Assembly: GCF_030035675.1 (NCBI RefSeq)
Contig: NC_084482.1
Span: 223,244,943 to 223,308,942, forward strand
Direction: 5' to 3'
DNA: 64,000 nucleotides
From: Rhineura floridana
Lineage: Eukaryota > Chordata > Lepidosauria > Squamata > Rhineuridae
Shown here: positions 1-10,772 of the stretch, in pieces
Layout: every line of letters begins with the position of its first letter
Numbering within the stretch: position 1 is the stretch's first letter
Translations under genes and position numbers: made by a program
Notes under the pieces: model-generated
Seen by the model: only the letters and a program-made list of their open reading frames with translations
Databases searched by the model: none
Told to the model about the DNA's origin: nothing

Positions 1-508
1 TTTTATTTGTCTCAATAAAGAAGGAAAAAATACCATGGATGTGTTGGAAAGATAAGCCACTGTACATTAAGTTCAAAGAGATGTCGCACATAGCTGTTGT
101 GATCCAGACTTGCCCTTCAATGGGCTTTATAAATGTGTTGAATAAATTTTGTACAGTGAATATTCCTGTTGAGATATAAATAGGCTCAGCATAGTAAACA
201 AATACATGGACTTGTCTCCATTTGAGAAATGGAAATGGATTGATCAGAACGTCATCTGTATTCGGTCGTGGGAAGGTTTCTGAGATGGCAACACAAATGC
301 CACTCCTGAGCAGCAGAGGCGTCAAGGTCTTCATGAACCTCTCTCCATTGTCAGTGTCTGGAGCGATGAGACCAGTGAATGTCCATCTGAACTGCAGGAG
401 CAGCTTGACAACCCCTGGGTACTGGAATTCTTCTTTGGGGACCATCCGGTAGAAAAAAGGGAACTGGGTCTTATCACTCAGAGCAGGAGAGACAGAAGCA
501 TAACTGAC
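1..508 (-). CDS. V2R gene A exon 3 (5' part, ligand-binding domain)
   Basis: This is the first 508 bases of the large ligand-binding exon. The acceptor CTCTCTCCTTTCCAG lies just right of 508, and reading starts V-S-Y-A-S-V-S-P on a codon boundary. The ORF stays open to the window edge and looks identical to gene B over this stretch. Confidence 0.9.
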
Positions 509-3500
509 CTGGAAAGGAGAGAGCTTTTGGTTTGTGGTGATTTCTTTAGGATCAAGGCCCAAATATTTTTACCCCAATATGGTCGATAAGGGCTGGATGG
601 AGGAGGGAGGTCCCATGAGGGATGGGGGAGAAATTTACATTTTAATGAACCACCACCAAATCCACACTTTTCAAACCAAGTAGCCTTCACAATCTTCACT
701 TCACCACATTTTTGTGATGCAGATCTCCAAACAACGTGTATGAAAAAGGATATATTAGCAGGAAGTGCACATAAAATGCATACATAAGTGAAAGTGCAAT
801 AATGCTTTTTATTGTGGGAAATTGCTTGCAAACATGCGTATAAGTAGATATTTGCATTAAAATGCTGATGAATAACTATGAGCATTTTTTAAAAAACAAC
901 CTACAAATTGCTGTAGGAATGTGGACAACTGAACATAGGATTGGAAAACTGAGAAAGTGAGAGAAACCAGTGTTGACAGAGTCCTCCATCCTTTGCATCC
1001 ATCCCGCGTTCCACGCCCGGGACTTACCGGGAGAAGGGACGTGTTTTGCGGCCGTAGCCGAGCCGCCATCTTGGTGAGGGGGCATGCACGCAGCATGCTG
1101 GTGCACTGACGTAGCACGCAGCTAGGTGGCGGGGCGGCAGACAGCCATTTAAGGCCGTACTGCCAGCCGCCCACCCTCACTGCAAATTTTTGGCGGCAAT
1201 TTTAAACGGTCGGGAGGCCCTCCTGCATCGGTGGCGTGACGCGGCTCAGATCGCCCGCCGACACACGTGGCTTCTCCAGGCCTACAGGCCAGGCCTTGGT
1301 GCGGGGCCGGCGGCGAGGAGCGGTTACTCTTTAAATTACTATCCAGGGGACCCCTCTGGGAAGGATCTCAGCCCATAGCAAGGGAGTGGTTCCCAGACCC
1401 ATCTTGCACACCACCCCATTGGTCGCTTAGCAGCCCAGGGGCCAGGATTGTGGGGGTGAGATAAAGGGGCCCAGGAGCAGGGGACTGGTTTGAGTAGGGG
1501 ACACGGTCCAGCTGGATGGTGAGGGTGCGGGGTCCCCCCTTAGGTATCCCCAGGCTGAAAACCTCTCATTACTGCAGAAGACATCATCCCCCTACACGCT
1601 AGCTCAGGATGCCACCCAAAAAAGGTCAAGTTGGGCCAAAAGGGAAGGGAAGGGCCCCCAGGGCAGAGGGTAGATGCCCACCCCCTGCTGCGGATGGGGC
1701 ACAGGTGGCAGGCATACCATGGACCACTATACTGGCTAGGTTAGAAGCCCTGGAGAGGGGCCCTGCCCAGCTGGCAACGGGGAGAACAAGGGAACCACCC
1801 CCCAAGCAGATAGAACGGACAGCGGCCACCTCCTGGCCCGCCAGGCAGCAGCAGCTCCTTCCCACGGGCCTGCGGGGCAGGGGGTTCAACCCCGCCTGCT
1901 CTGCTGGGAGTTCAGCTCCCGAGGCCGCTGTGGTCGTAACCCCTGCAGGTTCCGACACGAGTGCGCAATATGCGGGGTCCGCATTCCTGAGCTGCCTGCC
2001 CCAGGGGCCGCCCCTTCAGAGGTGGGACCAGGGACTCACCTGGCGCAAGGAGACCGGGAGCTGCTAGTGCAGCTCAAGGAAAGGGGCCCCAGTCCAGTTA
2101 AACTCTCCGAACTCCAGCACTTGGTCTGCTGTTACCCCCGAGTCCAAGACGCCCACTTTTTGCTACAGGGCTTTACAGAGGGTTTCCGGATTCCCTATTT
2201 GGGTCCCAGGCACCTCTTCATGTCCCGCAACCTAAAATCAGTGGCGGGCATGGAATTGATCGTGGGGGGAAAAATTAGGAAGGAGGTCATGGCAGGCTAC
2301 GTGCTGGGCCCCTTTGCGGCACCACCCATCCCTTCACTCAGAGTTTCCCCGTTGGGCCTTGTTCCGAAGAAGGGACCAGGCAAATTTCGCCTTATACACC
2401 ACCTGTCCTTTCCCCAGGTGGGTCAGTAAATGACTTCATCCCATCAGACCTCTGCTCTGTCCGCTACACGTCATTCGACTGTGCGGTTCGTATGGTTAGG
2501 GACTGTGGGATGGTCGCCCTCATGGGAAAGTGTGACATCAAATCTGCCTTCCGTCTCCTCCCTGTGCACCCACGGGACTTTGAGCTGTTAGGCTTTGCAT
2601 TCATGGGCAAATATTATGTGGATAGGGCATTGCCTATGGGCTGCTCCATCTCATGCTCGGTTTTTGAGTGCTTCAGTTCTCTCTTGGAGTGGGCAGTCAG
2701 GAGACGGGCTGGCCGGCAATCAGTGGTGCACTATTTGGACGACTTCTTGTTTGCGGGCCCTGCAGACTCGGGCACCTGTCAGGCATTTATGGAGCAGTTC
2801 GCGGGGATGGCGGGGGAACTTGGTGTTCCCCTCGCGGCTGAGAAAACTGAGGGCCCGTCCACTACCCTCACTTTCCTGGGCATAGAGATTGATACAGTGG
2901 CCCAATGCTGCAGGCTCCCGCAGGATAAGCTGGTGGCCCTTAAGGGGAAAATCTCGGAGGTGGTTGGGGCGAAGAAGGTGACATTGGCCACACTTCAACA
3001 GCTGGCAGGACATATGACCTTTGCATGCAGGGTGGTAGCACCTGGGCACGCATTCTTGCGGCACGTGTATGAGTCCATGGCGGGCCTATCATGCCCCCAC
3101 CACCACACACGTGTTACAGCCGCTCTCCGGGAGGATCTGGCAGTTTGGTCCACCTTCCTATGGGAATTCAATGGGGTCTCCTTATGGAGAAAGGATCGCC
3201 TGTTGGAAGCGGAGCTACAGGTGAGCTCCGACGCCTCAGGTTCCTGCGGTTTTGGGGTCATTTTCCATGACTCATGGTGTCATGGCAGCTGGCCACAGAA
3301 CTGGGCGCAGGCTGGCCTAACCAGAGACCTGACCCTTCTGGAGTTCTTCCCCATTGTCGTGGCCGTACACCTTTGGCCTGACAAACTGGGCAATTCCTCA
3401 GTCCACTTTTGGTGCGACAACCTCCCCACGGTGCATGTCATCAACACCCTGTCCTCTAGAAACCCCAATGTTATGTGTCTGGTTCGAGTGTTTGTATTCC

Positions 3501-6500
3501 CATGTCTTCGCTATAATATACAGTTCCTTGCACGCCATGTCCCGGGTATTGATAATAGCATTGCTGATGCTCTATCACGGAACCAGATGGAGAGATTTCA
3601 CCAGCTGGCGCCGTAGGCAAGGGCTCAACCGGACGTGGTACCCCCAGCGCTATGGGAGATTGGAGGACCGAATCAGAATGGGCCATAAGCCTTTCTGTGG
3701 CACCCAGCATGTTGGCCAGCTACCAGGGGGCAGGTAGGGACCTGGCAACCTTCAGGGAGTCCAGAGGCTACACCCAGGAGTGGCCCATCCCCGTGGAGCA
3801 TCTTATGGAGTTCTGCGTGGAAGGGAAGCGGAGGGGGCTTTCAGTCAGGACCATCAGAGGTAAGCTCTCAGGTCTATCCTTCCTAGGGAAAGCACGGGGC
3901 TTTCAGGACTACTCCGGTGACTTTAGGGTCCGCCGGATGCTGGAAGGGTGGTCCCGTGAGCGCCCGCACACACCTGATGCACGCTCCCCCTTTTCCCCAG
4001 AGCTACTGTTGGGTCTGCGGGGACAGTGGAGGGTGCTATGTTCTTCCCATTTTGAGGCACTGCTATACCATGCTGCGGCCCTCACCTTGTTCTTCGGGGC
4101 CTTCCGAATAGGGGAGGTGGTGGCAGGTTCTAAGACAGATAGCTCCCTTCGGGCCCTCCTGGTTTCTGATCTCAGCTGGGAGGCAGAGGGGGTCCGCCTG
4201 CGACTCAGGCAGTCAAAGACGGACCAACACCAGAAGGGTTGCCTGATTGGGTTATCCCCATGTCAACAGGAGGAGCTCTGCCCGGTCAGGGCCCTCCGCA
4301 TTTTTCTGGCAGCCCACGGGCTGCAGCCAGGGTACCTGTTCAGGCACAGGGACCTCCAGCCCCTTACCAAGTACCAATTTTGGTCAGTGGCAAAGACAGC
4401 ACTCCAGCGGCTAGGTGTGGACGCCCGCAAGTTCGGGACACACTCCTTCCGAATAGGGGCAGCCTCCACCGCTGCTCACCTGGGTTTTTCCAAAGGACAG
4501 CTGCAGGCAGTGGGCAGGTGGTCCTCGGATGCATATAAGACGTATGTTAGACCACTAACGGAGATGCATGAGGCCAGCGGCTAATGGCAATGTTGTCGTT
4601 TTTGGCAGGCCGCTGGGAAAGATCGGAACAAGTGAGCATCCTCCTCTGCGGCCACGGCATGATTTTCTGGGCAGGCTGCAGGGCGGCGAAGTCCCGCATT
4701 GGAACGCAGCTGGGGCTCAGTCAGTGGGCCTCAGTGCGGTGGCTGGGACGACGGGGGATGCGTTGGGACGGCCTCCTGCCCACCTTGTTCCGGTCGGTTG
4801 TGGACTGGGCAGTGCCCCGGGTGCTGGTCATCCACCTGGGAGGTAACGATTTGGGTCTGTTGAGGGGCGAGGCCCTAATCGAACAGGCATGCAGTGACCT
4901 CCAGGCCATTGCGCTGCGCTGGCCGGGGGTGCACTTGGTATGGTCTGACATCCTGCCGCGCAGGACGTGGAATTGGGCTGATGACCCACGGGGAATGGAC
5001 AGGATGCGGAAGAAGGTTAATAGACAGATTCAGAGGGCCATCAAGGGCCTAGGGGGTTCTGTCATACACCACCCAGAGATCAAGCAAGATAGGCTGGAGT
5101 TGTTTAGGCCAGATGGCGTGCACTTGACGGACGTGGGCAATGACATCTTCCTAATGGACCTGCACGGGGGTGTGCACCGGATTCTTATCGGTTGTGGGGC
5201 AAGGGGAGACTAAGCAGAGGCTTGTCCCCCTTTTGTGGCAAGGAAGCGCGGGGGAAAGGTTAAAAGGGAAAGGGCAGCTAGGTGACACCTTTAGGCACCT
5301 TTAGGGGTGATTGGCGGTCCGGGGGCCTGCAGCTCTGGGCTATACGTCCCGGGGGAGCAGAACACGGGCCGCTTTTGCGGCCAACGTGACTCATCCGCTC
5401 GGGGTTTTATGGCTCCGGGGGGCGGTGATGCGGGTTGGACCCCCTACACATCTTCAGGGTGTGGCCGGAGCTGGGGCCTGGCACAGGGCAGCCCCAGGCT
5501 CTGGCAGGGTTTGGTTGCCCTATAGCTGCAAGCAGGCTTTGCCTGGATCAGCCGAATTCCCCCGCACTGGATTGTCCCTCTGCAGGTTCATTGGTTATAA
5601 TTGACTCTGTTTTTTTTAATAAAGTGGCCCATGATTTAACCCAAAGAATGGTGTCTGTGTTTATTTCGGCAATAGGCCGCAACCATCTATTGCAGGTGTG
5701 GGAACCTCTTGGATTCCAGGTGTTGCTGGACCACAGTTCCCATCAACCCTGCCCATCTTTACTAGGGCTGATTGGAGTTGTAGTTCAGCAATGTCTGGAG
5801 AGCCAAAGGTTCCCCAGCCCCGATCAATTGCAAGGTCCTTTGGTGGGGACACTGCTTCCCTTTGTAGGATTCTGGGCAATCTTTTTTTTTTTAAGGGACC
5901 CCTAGCAAGATGCTCTGGAAGGAAGAAGCATGCAGGGACTTCCTAATGCCTTGCCCTCATATACTTGTGTGATTCCTCAGGCCTACTGAATATTCCCAGT
6001 CTTGCTTTTGACATCCATCCCACCCACTTTTCAAGTTCTCTGGAATTGGGCTCAGCCAGCACATGCCCCACCCCTCTCCATTCCTACCTGTGGGACTTTA
6101 TAGATGCCCAACAAGCTTGACATCTGGATGGAGTTTTGAGAGTCAGCCCCTTCAAGAACAGCCAGTAAATTATTCCATCTTCCACAGTTGTAGTTTGGAA
6201 CATTCGCCTCCCCAGTAGACAACAGGTCTAACAAAACCTCATACGTCAACCTTTCTTGAAAAAAGTTCTCATGGATGCTGTAGCCCAGGGTGATGTTGGG
6301 TAAGAGCCTGGGATTCTGGTTGATATCCTGAATGGCAAACAAGAAGGAGAGGATTTGCCAGTACTTTGTGGTTCCTCTCCTACATAATATTAATATCACA
6401 TCATTATCATGCATCATTGGATAGATTAGATTCAACGCTGACTCTTTTGACAAGCTTTAAGAGACAATATAAAGCTCTGGATTTAATTTCTAGAACTTTC

Positions 6501-9500
6501 CTTATGCTAACACTGATCCAGAGGCAAAGCTACAACCTCAACAGCCAATCCTCACTGCATGATATCTGGATGGGGGAGGGATAGCTTTGTTCGTGAATCA
6601 ATAGCCATTATCCTTTTGAAAACAAAACCAAGGCAGATGATCCTTCTAGTGATGGAAATAGGCATTCACAGCCCTACAAAAAATAATCACAGATACAAGC
6701 TTCAAACGGTTTGTTAAATGATGGGGAACATTTTCTGTTATCTATGTGATTTAGGTAGAAGGTGGGGTGAATGGGATGTGCTTCAAAATGGAAAACTCAG
6801 CCTCTAAATTAGGGAGTTAAGCGAAGTAATCAGCCTCTCTCTCTTTCTGTTATGTGAATGAGACAGAGGGGAGAGTTGGACTGCCTTCATTTCAGTTGCA
6901 GTGTCTTGCGCTCTTGACATGCTCTGGATATCTTTTGAGACAGGTTCTCTTCGCTTGATTTGAAATCGGTGGTGACATCAGTGTCAAGGCTAGATATGCC
7001 AAGACAGGTTGCTGGAGTTTTGTGGCCTTTTTTTATATTTACATTTTTGGGGGGTTTATTTACACATATATGCAGGCTGAGCCTTCGTGGAAGGTTCACA
7101 GCACAAAGAGATCCTACATTTTCAGAAGGGGGACAACCAGGTCCTTTGGCACTCCCCAGAAATACTACAGCTCTCTTTCCCCAAATTATCTCCAAAATTA
7201 AAGCTTCCTCTTCAAAACCCTGATAGCCCTGGGGGGTGGAGAGGGGAAGAGGTAGGTCCTTGCTCTCCCTCCACAAGAGTTCATCTGTGGAGAGACCTTA
7301 CTTTAGCAAACGCAGGGTAGCTGAGCCAGTCTGCTGTCAGAGTCGTCAAAGTGGTATTTCTCTAGGTGTCTCATTGTAATGGTTTTATCATTCTATTTTG
7401 TAGTGGGTCATAGGATTGGGGGGTTGGTTGGTTTGGCAACATCTTTGGGTCTCCTCTGAGTCTATGGTTTTATATCTGTAAGGTGTGGAGTCTGTGGCAG
7501 AAAAAACTGCTGAAGTGCTCAAAGTAGTCTCTTTAAGTTCATGGCCCTAGCCTGGTCTGGCCTGTTAAGCATCCTCGTGACATGCCTAAAGAGCTGTTCA
7601 GGTTCAGATGTGATGCTGCAGAAACAGCTAAAGGGGTAGGTCTTTTCGCCCTTGCATGGCTTGAGGCCACATCATCCTATTGTAGGAGGGAAAAGGGCCA
7701 AGGACCAGTCTGTGCTAGTCTCATCTGATTGATTGATTGGATTTATTTATGTGCCACCTTTCCACAGTGACCTGTGCCCACTGGAGGTGGCAAGACACAT
7801 AGGCTCCCTGGAATCCCAGTTGCGCAGCAAAATCTCTTGGGGTATCAATCGTGTGAGGCCCTCCATGATAGGCTCAGCCTGTGTATATCACAAAGACACC
7901 ACAGTCTCCAGTGACCTTCATTCCAAGGAAATTGAACCAAATGTGAGCACTGGCACCCCGAATTCTATCACCACTCAGAAATTAGGGTGCGCATAATAGT
8001 ATTGCAATTGTTTTTTACTTATTTATTGTAAGCTGCTGGGAGAACTTCATATTAATGGCATAACATGCAAATGTTATAATTAAAACAATATCTGGATGTT
8101 TCATTAACCCTCTCCTGACCAAATCCCAGTCTTAAAACAACCAAGGCTCAGGGCTGTAAGAGACCCCTCAGGTGACATCCAGACTCACCCCAACCTTACA
8201 ACAATAAATAGCCACTGCTGTTATTATGCTCCTGTTATTCCCATTTAATTGTGTCATCAAGGGTAAAATAAATGTGTGACTGATGAAGTCACAGTTGAGT
8301 TTAAAAGGGAATCTAAGATGGGATTAAAAGAGCCCGATAAGATCACAACAAGGCCGACCGCCTACATATTTTTGGCAATGTTCAAAAAGACAAAAACATT
8401 GGGACAATATACTAAAACATCCTATGTAATAACTGGATATAGATTACCACATGTTGTTCTGCTAAATTATCTTGAAAGATGTAGTTATAGATACAGACTT
8501 GGAAATGGTAGCAACTTTATTAATATTAGCAAAAAAATGAAATTGCAAAACATTTGGAAGCAATCTAGAGCACCATCAGTTCTTGACTGTTTCAACAGTA
8601 TCTGGTGTCAAAAATGCTGGTGTCGCCTCCCTGGGCAATTGAACCTGGCCTGGCACAACCTGTACCTCCCTTACCAGGGCTGAGTTAAACCAAACACCAT
8701 CCTGTAAGGTAGGCAGAGTGCCACCATCCCTTAACTTGATCTCCCACTCTGAGTCAAGGGGAAAGCAGAGCACCAATGGACTGGCCAAGATTCCCAAGAG
8801 CAAAAGCCAAACTATCCACTCCCTACTCTGGAACCTCAACCCAGCCCAGTTCAGTCGTCAGTTTTGTACAGTCAACATCTGTACAAAAATACAGTAAGAA
8901 AGTTCCACACAGACAACAGCAAAGCTTACATTGTTATTGTTGTTGTGTGCCTTCAAGTCAATTATGACTTATAATGAATCAGTGACCTCCAAGAGCATCT
9001 GTCATGAACCATTCTGTTCAGATCTTGTAAGTTCAGATTTGTGGCTTCCTATATGGAATCAATCCATCTCTTGTTTGGCCTTCCTCTTTTTCTACTCCCT
9101 GCTGTTTTTCCCAGCATGATTGTCTTTTCTAGTGAATCATATCTTCTCATTATGTGTCCAAAATATAATAACCTCAGTGTCATCATTTTAGTTTCTAGTG
9201 ACGGTTCTGGTTTAATTTGTTCTAACACCCAATTATTTGTCTTTTTCTCAGTCCATGGTATGCGCAAAACTCTCCTCCAACACCACATTTCAAATGAGTT
9301 GATTTTTCTCTTATCTGCTTTTTTCACTGTCCAACTTTCACATCCATACATAGAGATCGGGAATACCATGGTCTGGATGATCCTGACTTTAGTGTTCAGT
9401 GATACATCTTGACATTTAAGGACCTTTTCTAGTTCTCTCATAGCTGCCTCCCCAGTCCTAGCCTTCTTCTGATTTCTTGTCTATTGTCTCCATTTTGGTT

Positions 9501-10741
9501 AATGACTGTGCCGAGGTATTGATAATCCTTGACAAGTTCAATGCCTAAGCTAAATGCTTACAGACAGGAAAGCATAAGAGCCGGTCCCCTTGGCCCCTTA
9601 TACCAATACACATCACACAAGTAAAACAAGGTGGAACCAGGCCACTATCTAAAAGTTAGCCCTTCTTTTATGGGAATTTGCCCGGCAACAGCGAGAGGGC
9701 CAGAGAGTTAATCATGAGACCTCTTGATGAAGGAATAGTCCAGAAGTTCATTGCAAGCGCAGGCCTCCTAATTTGTGGCTTCTCAGGCCTCCTGACCTTG
9801 AGTGCCAGGCAGTACAGATAAGATACAGCTGCCTCCCTTCTAGCCTAACAAGCCACAGCTGTATGTGATGCCCTAATTTTTCTCAGCTTGGAACATCCTA
9901 GAAACCCATGCAAGATCTTCCCCACAATCTCTCAGGGCTAAGCCATTTTACCTTGGCCAACTTGCTGTTCTTGTCATTTGGGACGCCACCAATTTGATTA
10001 AAGTAACATTTTTTAAGAGGGGGGAAATGCACAAATAAATAAATATACAGAAAACTGGGCAATTTCTGTGTTGTTGTTTTTTGAGCCAAATGTGTCAAGA
10101 GAATATGTACCTATACAAATAATTTTCTCTGCTTGCACTTGTGGAAGAAAAATGAATTCACCAATGAAATTTGGGAGAAGCAGTCGACTGGACAAGTTTA
10201 TTGCAATAAAGAAATCGCTGATGTACATCAGGAGAGAGAGTCAGAGAGTTTCCCTCACGAACCATGGACACAAAGGGTTATTATATATTTGTACATGTGC
10301 CACACAGAACATTCCAGATCTTATTCCACATATTGCAAGTGACCCAATACATCAGGTGGAGTTTCCTATCCACATAATGTATGCTTTTCAGCTGACATGT
10401 ATCATCCCTGACCAGTCATACCTGACACTGGTCTTATCCCTCAAAAGTACCAAGAAAGATTTGAAATCTTGCTTCAGCCCGCAACTTCTCTGTTGCAAGA
10501 GTTGGCTGCCACAGCTTGCCACTTCCTCATTTCCTCTGTAGCTTAACAAATGTACCTTCAATATGTGAGCTTAAGAAAACCTCTTAGCTGTATATTTATT
10601 TAAAATATTTCTATCCTGCCCTTCTACCTAGGGCACTCAGGGCAGCTTACAAAAATAAAATCAAACACGTACATAATAAAATCATAAACAGTAAAATCAC
10701 AAAAACATTAAAATAAATTAAAATAAATACAATATATATAT

Positions 10742-10772
<31 letters not shown>

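Larger units (their letters stand above)
1000..5684 (+). mobile_element. Ngaro-like (DIRS-order) retrotransposon fossil, unit 1
   Basis: A tyrosine-recombinase retrotransposon in intron 2 of V2R gene A, on the strand opposite the host gene. Parts: GC-rich leader, gag-like segment, RT/RNase H (about 2492-3616), tyrosine recombinase (3652-4584), SGNH hydrolase (4584-5213), then a GC-rich tail ending in an AATAAA region near 5620. The hydrolase and the absence of an integrase point to Ngaro rather than a copia or gypsy type. It is broken and about 1.35 kb shorter than its siblings. Ends are approximate; the split repeats expected for the family were not resolved. It is older than the tandem duplication. 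Confidence 0.85.

Noticed and set aside
478-885. 135-codon minus-strand frame across the start of exon 3 and intron 2
   Set aside because: The exon-3 part is out of frame with the receptor and the rest is AT-rich intron. The true frame begins at the splice acceptor at 508.
5307-5604. Small frames in the tail of the Ngaro-like fossil
   Set aside because: GC-rich non-coding tail; overlapping frames without motifs.
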